64,000 nt of DNA from assembly GCA_009692365.1 (NCBI GenBank), contig SHZJ01000003.1, forward strand, positions 1 through 64,000, in the 5' to 3' direction. Positions 8,639-18,267 of the stretch are shown one piece after another. Source of the stretch: Gammaproteobacteria bacterium (GTDB lineage Bacteria; Pseudomonadota; Gammaproteobacteria; Ga0077536). The first letter of the stretch is position 1. Each line of letters opens with the position of its first letter. The notes under the pieces are model-generated. The model had not been told where the DNA came from. It saw nothing but the letters and a program-made list of their open reading frames with translations, and searched no databases. The translations under genes and the position numbers were made by a program.

Positions 8639-9517
8639 ATGATCCCGCAGCAACCGGCCATCCAGCGCTTTGAGTTCGGCGATATTCAGGTCGCCAAAGT
8701 CGTCGATACCGTCGATTCATTCAGCCCCAAAGTGCTCTACGTCGATAAGGATCGCAGCGCGTTCGATCCTCATCTGGACTGGCTACAGCCGCACTTTCTG
8801 GATGCCAAGCGGGGCATGCTGCTCAGTATCCACACCTATGTAGTGAAGACCCGCCACCATGTCGTGCTAATCGACACCTGCATTGGCAATCACAAGCAAG
8901 GCTCCGGCTTTGCGCAGTGGAATGATCGTAACGGCAACTATCTGGCCGAACTCGCGGCCGCCGGTTGCGCACCAGAAGATGTCGATTACGTCTTCTGCAC
9001 CCATATGCACGTTGACCATACCGGCTGGAACACCCGCCTGCGCGACGGCCGCTGGGTGCCCACTTTCCCGCGGGCCAAGTACCTCTTTAACCGCCGCGAG
9101 TGGGCGTGCTGGAAGGACGCCACCAACGACTACGACCGGGCGACCATGGCGCAGAATATCCTGCCGATTATTGAGGCGGGGCAGGTGGAGTGGGTAGATA
9201 ACGTCTGGCAAATCGACGACCAGATCTGGCTGCTCCCGACCCCCGGCCATACCCCCGGCCATTGCAGCGTCGCGTTGGGACACGGCACGACGGCGCAGGC
9301 CATCATCACCGGCGACATGCTGATCCACCCGGTGCAAATTGCCGAACCGCAGTGGCAGCAGAGCGCCGACCACGACAAGGCGTTAGCGGTGGCCACCCGC
9401 AGTCGCTTCGTCGATGACCATTGCGACCGCGACGTGATGATTTTGGGCACGCATTTCAACACCCCGACCGGCGTTTTTATCGTGGAGCGCGCCGGCCAGC
9501 GCCGGATCCGCTTTTAG
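8639..9517 (+). CDS. MBL-fold metallo-hydrolase
   Basis: The 292-aa protein has the metallo-beta-lactamase fold metal motif THMHVDHTGW (H122, H124, D126, H127), followed by PTPGHTPGHCSVAL (third metal histidine), IITGDMLIHP and ILGTHFNTPTG. This layout fits quorum-quenching-lactonase or alkylsulfatase-like small-molecule hydrolases rather than true beta-lactamases. AGAGGA stands eight bases before the ATG. It follows the Rieske gene by 268 bp on the same strand, so a shared catabolic role is possible but not demonstrated. It is probably cytoplasmic, as no signal peptide is seen. Confidence 0.9.
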   Translation: MIPQQPAIQRFEFGDIQVAKVVDTVDSFSPKVLYVDKDRSAFDPHLDWLQPHFLDAKRGMLLSIHTYVVKTRHHVVLIDTCIGNHKQGSGFAQWNDRNGNYLAELAAAGCAPEDVDYVFCTHMHVDHTGWNTRLRDGRWVPTFPRAKYLFNRREWACWKDATNDYDRATMAQNILPIIEAGQVEWVDNVWQIDDQIWLLPTPGHTPGHCSVALGHGTTAQAIITGDMLIHPVQIAEPQWQQSADHDKALAVATRSRFVDDHCDRDVMILGTHFNTPTGVFIVERAGQRRIRF

Positions 9518-9964
9518 CGGGGTCATCTAGGTAATCTGGAGAACAGTTCTGCGTGGCACCGCCACGCGCAGTGCTCGGCGACCAGCAAGTTCGCGCCAGT
9601 CCGGGACACCCCCGATGCTCCCGCACAGTGCGCCCGAACCCACGACGCAAGTTCGGGACAGCCACGGCGTTCGTCGGGGTGGAACACCCACCAGTTCGGC
9701 CACAAATTCCGGCAAGTCCGGGACACCCACGGCAAGTTCGGGGCACCCCCGATGCGGCCGCACAGCGCTCACGACGAGTCTCGCAAAAATGGGGGCGGAT
9801 CTGATCCCGGTGTGGGTCTTGGGTGGTCTGCGACCGCGCGGGCACCGGCTAGCGTGCACGCCTTAAGGCACCGGCGCGCTCCAGAAGCTCATCCGCGCAG
9901 CCGTCTGGCAGCAAACCAGCCGGCGAGATAGCAGCGCTTGCAGCGCCGATAGCGCCGCAGTGCG
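9518..9964. repeat. Convergent spacer with CCGGGACACCC repeats (family B')
   Basis: This lies between two convergent genes. AGTCCGGGACACCC occurs at about 9598 and 9718, with variants AGTTCGGGACAGCC and AGTTCGGGGCACCC. A block of about 35 bp, AGTYCGGGRCACCCCCGATGC followed by CCGCACAG, occurs twice (9598-9632 and 9735-9770). The ORFs through it are repeat-driven and not considered genes. Confidence 0.7.
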
Positions 9965-11194
9965 CTAGTTTTTCGGCACTAGTTTCAGAATGCGGCCTTG
10001 TGCGCTGTCTGTTAGCAGGTAGATCGCACCGTCTGGTCCTTGGCGTACGTCGCGAATTCGCTCCGCCTTCGGCAGCAGATCTGTGAGCAGTCGCTCCTCA
10101 CCCACCACGCGCTCGCCCTGCAGGTCCAGTCGCACGAGGTTGGTGGATGCAAGGCCCCCGACGAACAGGCTGCCCCGCCACGCCGGAAACAGCGCGCCCG
10201 TATAAAACAGCATGCCGCTGGGCGCTATCACCGGGTCCCAGTAGTACAGCGGTTGTTCCAGCCCGGCCTGCGCCGTTAAATCGCCGGTGATGGCGCCGCC
10301 CCAGTATTCGATCCCGTAGGCAATGATCGGCCAGCCATAGTTGTGGCCTTTGCGCACGACGTTGATTTCGTCTCCGCCACGGGTGCCATGTTCCACTGCC
10401 CACAGTTCGCCGGTGGTGGGATTAATGGCAGCGGCCTGTACGTTACGGTGACCGAGCGACCAGATCTCGGCTCGCGCCTGGGCGTTACCGACATAGGGGT
10501 TGTCGGGCGGAATCGATCCGTCGGGACTGAGGCGGACGATCTTGCCCTGCAGGGTGTCCAACTTCTGTACCAAACCCCGACCCTCCTCCGTCATTCGGTC
10601 ACCCTGCGTCACAAATAAACTACCGTCGCGCGCAAAGACCAGGCGGCCGCCAAAGTGCCCCGGCGAGGTCAGCGATGGCGCTTGCCGGTAGATCACCTGA
10701 ACGTTCTCAACTGCGGGAGCCGCCCCCTCGATTAGCTTGCCGCGGGCGAGCGCGGTGTGGTTGGTTCCGTCGGGCTGCGGTTCGGCGTAGGTCCAGTAAA
10801 TGAGCTGGTTAGACGTAAACGCGGGGTCCACCGCCACCTCCAGCAGCCCGCCCTGGCCGCGCGTATCGACCGTGGGCAAGCCCAGCACAGGCACGGACAA
10901 CGCGCCGTCCGGCCCCACCACCCGCAGGCGACCCGGCCGCTCGGTCACCAGCATATTGCCCGTTGGCAGGAACGCCAGACTCCAGGGTTTGTGCAGCTTC
11001 TGCGTGAGGGTACGAACCTCGAACGCGACGTGGGTGGTGCGCGCCGGCGCGCGCGTCTGCCCCGCGAAGGCCGGCTGCTGCCCCGTGGCATTGGGCGGAT
11101 TAGGGTCTACCCCCAGCGGCTGATCGCGCGCAGAACAGGCGCATAAGCTACCCGCTGCGAGGGCGAAAAGAACGCATTGCTGTCGCCAAGTCAT
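9965..11194 (-). CDS. PQQ-dependent sugar dehydrogenase-like lipoprotein (YliI/GSDH family)
   Basis: The 409-aa protein starts with a hydrophobic signal ([14 protein letters not shown]) that ends in a plausible lipobox (LCAC). A six-bladed beta-propeller of the soluble glucose/sorbosone dehydrogenase family follows: [73 protein letters not shown] and KGHNYGWP. The family oxidises aldose sugars in the periplasm with PQQ and passes electrons to an acceptor. No pqq synthesis genes are in the window. It is monocistronic and convergent to the MBL-fold gene. Confidence 0.88.
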   Translation of the reverse strand: MTWRQQCVLFALAAGSLCACSARDQPLGVDPNPPNATGQQPAFAGQTRAPARTTHVAFEVRTLTQKLHKPWSLAFLPTGNMLVTERPGRLRVVGPDGALSVPVLGLPTVDTRGQGGLLEVAVDPAFTSNQLIYWTYAEPQPDGTNHTALARGKLIEGAAPAVENVQVIYRQAPSLTSPGHFGGRLVFARDGSLFVTQGDRMTEEGRGLVQKLDTLQGKIVRLSPDGSIPPDNPYVGNAQARAEIWSLGHRNVQAAAINPTTGELWAVEHGTRGGDEINVVRKGHNYGWPIIAYGIEYWGGAITGDLTAQAGLEQPLYYWDPVIAPSGMLFYTGALFPAWRGSLFVGGLASTNLVRLDLQGERVVGEERLLTDLLPKAERIRDVRQGPDGAIYLLTDSAQGRILKLVPKN

Positions 11195-11507
11195 GCCACT
11201 GACGAGCGCAGTTTTTCCCGCGCACCCAGGTAGCCGCAGCGCGCCACGCCCAGGCGGCGCGCGGCCCGTGTTTGTTGGGTAGCAGCAACGGCAGGTTTTA
11301 GCGTCAGGTCTTGCATGGCATTTTTATCCTCCTCAGTGCGGGCGGCGGTCGCTCGATGCGGAGGCCCCGTTGCCGACGATTAGCCGCCTCGGGGGTCGGT
11401 AGCCAAAAGCTGGCGCGCCAACGCCTGTCCAGCAGGTGCGCCGCGCCACGCCCCGCGAGGTCTTCGTCAACCCGCCCCGCCCACCGCAGACATTCCGGGT
11501 GCGCAAT
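11195..11507. other. Gene-free spacer
   Basis: This lies between two minus-strand genes. The overlapping ORFs carry no recognisable motif. No repeat or terminator stands out. Confidence 0.5.
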
Positions 11508-12380
11508 TCAGCGTGGCACGGCACCGGGTGGGCGCGGTCGGAGCTGGGGAAAATCCGGGTGCCGGAACGGCGAACCGGGCTGCGCGAGCGCCATTTTCTT
11601 CAGCGCATGACGCCCGCCGTCGTCGTGCTTCAAACCGTCGATGTTGGCCATGCCGTCATGTGGGCGCGCCGCGCACCAGGCGTCGTCGCCGAAAAAACGC
11701 AGCGACAGCGTACGTCGGCGCACGCCCGCCAGCGTCGGTGCGCCACCGTGCAGGACAGCGGGATGGAAAATCACCGCGTCACCCGGCGCTACCGCCCACG
11801 AGAGGATATCGAAAGCCGCACGTTGGGCGTCGACGTCCGGCAGTGGCGGCCACTGCGCAGGATTAAACAGATTGGCGCTGACATCGTCTGGCTTGAAAGC
11901 GGATGGATTGTAGAGCGGGCCGCGGTGCGAGCCACGCACGAACTCCAGAGAACAAGCCTGACTCACAGGATCCAGACACAGCCACATCACGGCGAGATGT
12001 TCGCCGGCCACCGGCAGGTAAGGCAGGTCTTGGTGCCAGGGCGTGCGGCGGGTCGCCGCGCCTTCCTTGAGCCAGATCTGTTCGTACATCAGCCACACAT
12101 TGGGGCAGGCGAAGAGCGCCGCCGGGAGGTCGGCGAGGGAAGTATCGCAGAGCAGTTCACGGTAGGCCGGGAACGCATCTGGGTTCGCTTGGTCCTGATA
12201 GAAGGTGCCCGGCGTGCCGAGCAGTACGGCGCCGGCGCCCGGCCCTGGGTGCGCCAGCGTCCATTCAAAGCTCTGCGCAGCGAGCGCTAGCGTGGGCGGG
12301 GCGAGCGCGTTACGGATGACCAACGCGCCGTCCTCGCGAAATTTGCGCTGCCACTCGGCCACCCGATCGGTCTCCAGCAT
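11508..12380 (-). CDS. Phytanoyl-CoA dioxygenase (PhyH) family protein
   Basis: The 290-aa protein belongs to the Fe(II)/2-oxoglutarate oxygenase family. The metal triad is visible as WHQDLPYL (H-x-D, about residues 117-119) and AVLHGGAP (distal His). The 2-oxoglutarate-binding arginine is probably in RRRTLSLRFFGD. The N-terminus EDGALVIRNALAP is the usual opening of this family (oxygenase begins with a gly-hydrophobic-val segment). Members hydroxylate lipids or secondary metabolites; this substrate is unknown. AGGAAG upstream of the ATG supports the start. It is single, with long spacers on both sides. Confidence 0.9.
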   Translation of the reverse strand: MLETDRVAEWQRKFREDGALVIRNALAPPTLALAAQSFEWTLAHPGPGAGAVLLGTPGTFYQDQANPDAFPAYRELLCDTSLADLPAALFACPNVWLMYEQIWLKEGAATRRTPWHQDLPYLPVAGEHLAVMWLCLDPVSQACSLEFVRGSHRGPLYNPSAFKPDDVSANLFNPAQWPPLPDVDAQRAAFDILSWAVAPGDAVIFHPAVLHGGAPTLAGVRRRTLSLRFFGDDAWCAARPHDGMANIDGLKHDDGGRHALKKMALAQPGSPFRHPDFPQLRPRPPGAVPR

Positions 12381-13021
12381 GACGATCTTCCTCGCGGCGC
12401 AATCTAGGTCAGAAGTCTAGCGCGTGCGCGGCGCGCCCGCAGCAGCGACCGCAGAAAGCTGGGGTGGCGACCCTTCCTGCGGGGTTGCGCGTGGGCGCAC
12501 GCTCGCGGACTGATGCTGCACGCAGCTAGCAGCGCCGCGCGCCGGTTCGCGTCGCTCGCGGGGTTTCGCAACCGCCCAACGAGCGCCCGGCGCTGTGCCG
12601 GGTACTGCCGCTGGGCTGTCGGTGCCAGCAAACCTAGCCGCGATCCTGCTGCGGTAAACGGCGGTCAGCGCCCGCCCCGAGCCGCCGATCTCCCCTTCCA
12701 ACGCGGCCCGCAAGCTGGGTGCCGCCGCACCCCAAGAACCCTAAAAGCTCCGTGCTCATCCAGCTTCCATCCCTCGCCAGGGCGCCGCTGCCGGGCTGCT
12801 GGCTGCTGCGCGCGCTCGCCGCAGCCCGACCACCACCAGCGGGTGATGCGGCCCGTCAGCCGGCGTTCAAGCGGGTCAGGGCTCCTGCGTTCATGCCGGT
12901 CGACGCTCGCCTTCGTGCTGTTGCCCGGCGCAAGCTTTTCAGCGATCGTTGAGCAGCGGCGACCCGCGCCAGGCGGGTTGTGTTAGCCCGCCCATCACTC
13001 TCGCAGCAAAAGAAAGAAAGC
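12381..13021. other. Gene-free divergent spacer
   Basis: About 640 bp lie between divergent genes. The ORFs in all frames are Arg/Pro/Ala-rich and lack domains, as expected by chance at this GC content. Promoters of both neighbours must lie here, but no convincing -35/-10 pair was identified. Confidence 0.5.
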
Positions 13022-14158
13022 ATGATCACAGCCTTCGATGACTACCTCATTCATCAGACGCCACAGGCGCTGGCCCACGTGGGCACGACCGATTCCAACG
13101 CCTACGACCGCTATTTCCTCGAAGGCTTCGTCGCAGACGGCTCGCTGATCTTCGGCGGGGCTTTTGGTCGCTATCCTAATCGGGACCTCACGGATGCCGC
13201 CTTTAGCGTCAGCTTCGAGGGCACACAATATTCGCTGTTCGCGAGCGGCCGAGCACCGCTGGAGCGCACAGATTCCAGCGCCGGGCCGATCGCGGTTGAG
13301 ATCATTCATCCCATGCGCAGCCTGCGCCTGCGGGTCGAGGATCCGCAACGCGGGTTTAACGCGGACCTGCGGTTCGACGCCATCACGGGTGCGATCGACG
13401 AGGGCCGCCAGACGCTGACCGACGGACTGCGCACCTCGGTCGACCTCACGCGCTACTCCCAGCTTGGTACTTGGTCGGGGCACATCGAAGTGAAAGGCCA
13501 CCGCATCGAACTCACCAACCAGCGCGTGCTCGGCGTGCGCGATCATTCTTGGGGTGTGCGCCCGCTGGGTGGCGGCGGCAGCACGCGCTGGGCGCCCCAA
13601 ATCCATTGGTACTGGGGCCCGATTTTTTTCGAAAACGAATGCCTGCATTGGCACTTGAATGACAGCGCCGAGGGCAACGTTATCGATCGCTTCGCGGCCC
13701 TCGTGCCCCGCGTCGAGAATGCTGGCAGCAGCCCACTCTACCTGCGCGACACCGGCGGGGAATATCTGGTGCCGACGTCCTTCACGCCGCGCTATCGCCA
13801 CGGCACGCGGCGCTTAGAGCATCTTGAAGTCGTCCTCCACGACCAGCGCGGGCCGCGCATGAAGCTAGCGTTCATTCCCGACCCACACCTGCTATTTTCA
13901 TTGATGGGCCTGGGCTACACCAACAAAGCTTGGGAACACGGGGCCTGGCGCGGGGAAGGCATGGTCGATGAGAACGCTTGGCCGAGCCATGAACAATCGC
14001 CGCTCTTTCCGCGCAACTGGCATATGCACCATGTGTGCAAAGTCATTCGCGACGATGGGGTGCACGGCACGGCTCTTTTGGAGCAGTGCTTTTTTGGGCC
14101 ACACCAGCCGAGCGGGCTGACCGGCGTCACAGCTGGCTGGCCGTCGGTGGAAACCTGA
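13022..14158 (+). CDS. CrtC/AttH-like (lipocalin-type) protein of unknown function
   Basis: The 378-aa protein (start ATG 13022, after AAGAAAGAAAG) has the DHSWGVRPLG motif. This resembles the DxSWG motif of hydroxyneurosporene synthase/AttH-like double-lipocalin proteins and related domains of unknown function. Other features are an early YFLEGFVADGSLIFGGAFGRYP segment and a late aromatic-rich half (QIHWYWGPIFFENECLHWHL). No signal peptide or membrane helix is visible. Proteins of this type often accompany terpenoid, steroid or aromatic catabolism genes and may hydrate or bind a hydrophobic substrate. The ORF track extends it to 12980, but the extra 14 residues look like leader. Function is not assigned. 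Confidence 0.75.
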   Translation: MITAFDDYLIHQTPQALAHVGTTDSNAYDRYFLEGFVADGSLIFGGAFGRYPNRDLTDAAFSVSFEGTQYSLFASGRAPLERTDSSAGPIAVEIIHPMRSLRLRVEDPQRGFNADLRFDAITGAIDEGRQTLTDGLRTSVDLTRYSQLGTWSGHIEVKGHRIELTNQRVLGVRDHSWGVRPLGGGGSTRWAPQIHWYWGPIFFENECLHWHLNDSAEGNVIDRFAALVPRVENAGSSPLYLRDTGGEYLVPTSFTPRYRHGTRRLEHLEVVLHDQRGPRMKLAFIPDPHLLFSLMGLGYTNKAWEHGAWRGEGMVDENAWPSHEQSPLFPRNWHMHHVCKVIRDDGVHGTALLEQCFFGPHQPSGLTGVTAGWPSVET

Positions 14159-14706
14159 AAGACGACGCCAAACGCCGGGACCGTGGGGACCCCATGCAAC
14201 GGCGGACAAGGGCACGGCCCCGCGTTCAATCACCTCGAGCGCGGCGCCACAGTTGGTGGGTTAGATGAGCGCGCCGACGCCTCTGGACCGTGGACGCGCA
14301 GGCGTTTCGGCCCGGAGGTCTGCCAAGCCGGCCGCGACAGCCTTGATCAGCCCGGCCGCAGCCCGCCGGGCGCGAGCGCGGTCGCGGCGCGAAACAGCCC
14401 AATGCCAGCGACGTGCAGTGTCCTGCTTCGCTTAACGATTGGCGGCACACGTCCCGTCCCCGCTGCCGCGTTGGCAGTAAGGGCCGCAAGCCGTGCCGCA
14501 CGACCGGCAGCAGCTCCTGACTAAGCTGATGGCGATAGCGCTCAGCGTCACTTTTAAGCGGCCTCCTCCGCTTTGGCTAGCGCTGCCCGTTGGCGGCTCG
14601 TTGCAACGGAGAGTCGGCGGTTTTCGGGCTAATTTGCGCGCGGCCAGCCGTTGCCGCAGCGTTACGTGAAACAATGTAGCTCACCGTCACTGCGAGCCAA
14701 TCCGCC
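14159..14706. other. Gene-free spacer
   Basis: About 550 bp between two plus-strand genes. No domain, repeat or RNA structure was recognised in any frame. Confidence 0.5.
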
Positions 14707-15846
14707 ATGGTATTGACCGACGAGCAAGCCCAAATACGCGCGGCGACGCGCCTGTTCGCGCAGCGCGAAATCGTTCCCTACGCCGCCGCATGGGACCGCG
14801 ACTGCGCCGTGCCGTTAGCTGTTTTACGCGCCATGGGCGGCGTGGGGCTGATGGGCTTGTGCGTGGACCCAGCCTGGGGCGGCGCCGGCGCGGATTTCGT
14901 CTCCTACGCCCTGGCGGTCGAGGAGATTGCGCATGGCGACTGTGGCGTGTGCAACATGATGTGCGTCAATAACTCACCCAACTGTGCCGCGCTCACTGAC
15001 CACGGCACGCCCGATCAGAAAGAGCGTTTCCTGCGCCCGCTGGCCGGCGGCGTGCAGCACAGCGCGTTCTTGTTGACCGAGCCACAAGCCGGCTCGGACG
15101 CGGCGGCGCTCCAGACGCGGGCCGTGCGCAAAGCCGACCGTTACCTCCTCAACGGCACCAAACAATTCATCACCGCGGGGCGCAGCGCAGACGTCGCGCT
15201 AATTGTGGCGGTGACCGACCCTGCGGCCGGCAAGCGGGGCATGACCTGCTTTTTGACGCCCACCGCCACCCCCGGCTACCGCGTCGCGAAAGAGGAAATA
15301 AAACTCGGGCACCGCAGCGCAGACACCTGTCAGATAGCGCTCGAGGATCTGGAGGTACCCATGGAGAACCGCCTCGGCGCCCCAGGAGACGGCTACCGGA
15401 TTGCACTGGCCTACCTGGAAAACGGACGCATCGGCGTTGCCGCGCAAGCGCTTGGGGTTGCCCGCGCGGCGTTGGAGGCGGCTCGCGGCTATGCGCAGTT
15501 GCGGCAAACGTTTGGCCGCCCGCTCACTGAGCATCAGGCAATTGCCTTCCGACTGGCCGACATGGCCACCGCCATAGAGGCCGCACGACAGCTAACGTGG
15601 CACGCAGCGGCGCTCAAAGACGCGGGGCGGGTCTGCCTCAAAGAGGCTTCGATGGCCAAACTAGCGGCCACCGCGATGGTCGAGCAGGTGTGTTCGCAGG
15701 CTATCCAGATCCACGGCGGCAACGGCTATCTGAGCGACTACCCGGTCGAAAAATACTATCGCGACGCGCGCGTCCTATCGATCTATGAGGGCACCAACGA
15801 TATTCAGCGCATGGTGATCAGCCGGGCCTTAGCCGCCGGGGGCTGA
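14707..15846 (+). CDS. Acyl-CoA dehydrogenase
   Basis: The 379-aa protein has the full three-domain ACAD layout: an N-terminal helical domain (LTDEQAQIRAATRLFAQREI), the middle beta domain with FLLTEPQAGSD and KQFITAGRSADVALI, and a C-terminal helical domain with QIHGGNGYLSDYPVEKYYRD and IYEGTNDIQRMVI. The Glu in YEGTNDIQ is the usual catalytic base. It oxidises an acyl-CoA at C2-C3 using FAD and passes electrons to ETF. Chain-length preference cannot be inferred. It stands alone, 550 bp after the CrtC-like gene, and may serve the same unknown route. Confidence 0.92.
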   Translation: MVLTDEQAQIRAATRLFAQREIVPYAAAWDRDCAVPLAVLRAMGGVGLMGLCVDPAWGGAGADFVSYALAVEEIAHGDCGVCNMMCVNNSPNCAALTDHGTPDQKERFLRPLAGGVQHSAFLLTEPQAGSDAAALQTRAVRKADRYLLNGTKQFITAGRSADVALIVAVTDPAAGKRGMTCFLTPTATPGYRVAKEEIKLGHRSADTCQIALEDLEVPMENRLGAPGDGYRIALAYLENGRIGVAAQALGVARAALEAARGYAQLRQTFGRPLTEHQAIAFRLADMATAIEAARQLTWHAAALKDAGRVCLKEASMAKLAATAMVEQVCSQAIQIHGGNGYLSDYPVEKYYRDARVLSIYEGTNDIQRMVISRALAAGG

Positions 15847-15970
15847 GCGCGCAGCTGGACGATAATGGCCGCGGGTGGTGTGGGGTCGGCCGGGTGACAG
15901 GGATACCGTCGAGCGGGCCGTTAGGCTGGCGGGCCGCCGGGTGGGGGTCGCCAAGCCGGCCGCGGCAGAC

Positions 15971-16171
15971 GGTGGGTGTCCCGGCAGACCGACGGTGGGT
16001 GTCCCGGCAGACCCCATCCCAGCGGACGCACAGAAGAGGCAGACGTCCACACAGTGGGTGTCCCAGCAGACGCAGACGTCGCAGCAGACCTCCACGGGTG
16101 TCCCGGCAGACGTCGACCGGGCAGGCGGTGGGTGTCCCGGCAGACCTTGGACGGTGGGTGTCCCGGCAGAC
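15971..16171 (+). repeat. GGTGGGTGTCCCGGCAGAC repeat array (family B)
   Basis: There are six copies of GGTGGGTGTCCCGGCAGAC at about 15971, 15994, 16053 (CAGCAGAC variant), 16093, 16127 and 16153, with unequal spacers and extra isolated GCAGAC boxes. The array sits between convergent genes (acyl-CoA dehydrogenase and a glycosyltransferase). The remainder of 15847-16321 is gene-free. The reverse strand shares the core CCGGGACACCC with the 7083 and 9598-9770 motifs. Unequal spacing argues against CRISPR. Confidence 0.8.
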
Positions 16172-16321
16172 CTTGCGGCAGACCTTGTGGCGCGACCTCG
16201 GCCGCTCTTGAAAGACGGTCGGTGTCTTCAAAAAATCCGCCGTGCCTGCGCGCCCGCGCGTCATTACCGGCTAAATTCAGGCTCGCTTTCGCCGAGCTGT
16301 CTGCCCCCAAGACGGGGCCGC

Positions 16322-17305
16322 TCAGTGGTTTGGCGGCGAGACCTTTTGCCGCAGCCAGTCCGAATTAGCGCCCGCAAGGCCGCGCCAATAAACCCAGACC
16401 CAGGGCTGCGCTCGCACGGCGCCTAAGGCGTGTTTGACGGCCATCGCCGTCTCACCGAGGCGGCGATAATAGGTCGCGCCAACATGGTGGCACTGCGCCC
16501 GGATGCGCTGGATGACGGCGCGATGCGCGGCGAACTCTGGTCGGTCTTTTACCCAGTCCAGCACCCTAAGATAAGGTAATTCCTTGGGGCCTTTGAGCAA
16601 GGCCACAATGCTGCCTGCACGCTGGCGATAATAGGCCGTGATTTGGGGCATAAAAACAAAAGCACCCCGCTGCGCAAGGCGTAACCACAGCAGGGTGTCT
16701 TCTGCGGTTTTCACGGTGGGCTCGAAATGGCCAATGGCGGTCATGGCAGCCCGCCGCACCAGGGTTGCCCCAACCCACGCAAACTGCACCGAGGCAAACG
16801 CTTCGAAGGGGTGCGTCAGAAGCACGGGCTCGCCGGTTGCGACGGAATGCGCAAACAGGCGCGCACCACTCGGCCCCAAGCCGATGCGACCGATGGGTGT
16901 CGCCGGGAGTGCCTCTTCAAACCAAGCGAAGTCCGCAGCAATAACGTCTGCCGAGGGGTAACGCCGGGCCACCGCCAAACGCTGCGCCAGCGCATCCCGC
17001 GTCCACACATCATCGCTATCCAACAGGGCGACGTACTCTCCACGCGCCACGGCCAACGCCGCATTTCGGGCTGCCACGAGGCCTTGGTTACGCCCTAGTG
17101 CGATGACCTTAAATCGCGGATCGGTGGCCGCCCAAGCGTGCAGTACGGCGAGCGTGTCGTCGGTGGAGCCATCGTCCACTAGCAGCACTTCAAAGTCCTG
17201 CAAGGTTTGCGCCCCAACCGACTGCAAGGTGGCTGGCAGAAAAGCGGCCGCGTTAAAACATGGCACGATGATACTGACCAAGGGTGGGGCTTGGGGTGTG
17301 GTCAT
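16322..17305 (-). CDS. Family 2 glycosyltransferase
   Basis: The 327-aa GT2 enzyme shows VSIIVPCFNAAAFLPATLQS, VLLVDDGSTDDTLAVL, GLVAARNAALAVARGEYVALLDSDDVW (DXD metal site) and a C-terminal ETAMAVKHALGAVRAQPWVW helix. It should add a sugar to a cell-surface glycan. GAGGGG four bases before ATG 17305 sets the start; the longer ORF to 17362 has no such site. The ATG overlaps the stop of the upstream glycosyltransferase reading frame (ATGA), so the two were translationally coupled. Confidence 0.88.
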   Translation of the reverse strand: MTTPQAPPLVSIIVPCFNAAAFLPATLQSVGAQTLQDFEVLLVDDGSTDDTLAVLHAWAATDPRFKVIALGRNQGLVAARNAALAVARGEYVALLDSDDVWTRDALAQRLAVARRYPSADVIAADFAWFEEALPATPIGRIGLGPSGARLFAHSVATGEPVLLTHPFEAFASVQFAWVGATLVRRAAMTAIGHFEPTVKTAEDTLLWLRLAQRGAFVFMPQITAYYRQRAGSIVALLKGPKELPYLRVLDWVKDRPEFAAHRAVIQRIRAQCHHVGATYYRRLGETAMAVKHALGAVRAQPWVWVYWRGLAGANSDWLRQKVSPPNH

Positions 17306-18267
17306 TTTCCCCTCGACAAAAGAATCTTTAGCGCCGCGGCGGGCGCCCCCCCAAAACTCCACGGGTCGAGCTTGAAATGTTCATGGAGCAAGGGCCACGG
17401 CAACGCTTTGCGGTGACCGACGCGATGCAGCATATCCCGGGCAAAAGCGTGACGAAGATCTTGAATGCCAGCCTGCACGTGTTGCCGCTGCGCGGGTGTC
17501 AGTTTGAATTGAGCGATGATGGTCCGGCGATACTTGATCTCGTTATGGATCCGCAACAGGTGTTACTCGCTGCCCCAACCCGCGCCGGCATAAATATTGA
17601 CGCCTTTGCCATAACGTGCCGCGGTGTGCGTGGAAAACGCGCTCAAGGCACCCTGCACCATCAACGCCATCCAGAACAGGTAATCCTCCCCGGCATTGGC
17701 GAACTCTACCTGAAAGCGCTGCGCGGCAAATCGCTCAAAATGGTAGACCACCGTCGAGGTGCCAATGAGATTGCCGCGGATGGTTTGGTCGAGCATATCC
17801 CCTGCATAGGCATGTAAATCAGCCTGTACGGTGGGCAGCAAGGGGTGTCGTTCCAACTCGAGGCGACCGCCACGCGCAAAAGCGCCGCTAGCTTGATCCA
17901 ACTGGTAGTGATCAGCAAAAAAGAAGTCGTAACCGCAGGCCAGCGCCGCCACGGCGCGCGCCAAGTGGTCGGGCATCCACTCATCGTCGGAGTCCAAAAA
18001 TGCGAGGTAGCGGGTGCCCGGCGGGGCATGGTCTAGCCCGGTGTTGCGGGCCGCACCTGGGCCCCCGTTTGCCTGCGTAATGACTCGCACGGGGTGCGGC
18101 ATAGCACCACTGCCAGCGAGCTCTGCGGCGACCGGCGCGGGGGAGGCATCGTCCACCACAATGACCTGAATCGGCAGCGGGCAACCCTCCTGGGCCGCGA
18201 TGCTCGCCAGCGCTTTGGCCAAAATGCCCGGTGACCTTTGAAAATAGGGGATGACGACGGTGATCAT
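17302..18267 (-). pseudogene. Family 2 glycosyltransferase with an in-frame TAA
   Basis: This is a single frame of 321 codons with TAA at codon 235 (17563-17565). Upstream of the stop: MITVVIPYFQRSPGILAKAL, QVIVVDDASPAP, ARNTGLDHAP and YLAFLDSDDEWMPDHL (DXD). The frame continues after the stop as HLLRIHNEIKYRRTI and ends exactly in an ATGA overlap with the next GT gene. That overlap shows the ancestral gene ran to 17302. CAA (Gln) to TAA is the simplest explanation. The 234-aa product keeps the GT-A core, so partial activity is conceivable, but the C-terminal part is lost unless there is readthrough. Confidence 0.82.

Noticed and set aside
12513-12986. 157-aa ORF in the 12.4-13.0 kb spacer
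   Set aside because: Arg/Pro/Ser-rich with no motif or ribosome site.
15971-16171. Possible CRISPR array
   Set aside because: Repeat units are 19 bp with spacers of very unequal length (about 4 to 40 bp), and no cas genes are present.
15875-16426. 183-aa plus-strand ORF over the repeat array
   Set aside because: Its sequence is generated by repeat translation and it overlaps a real glycosyltransferase.
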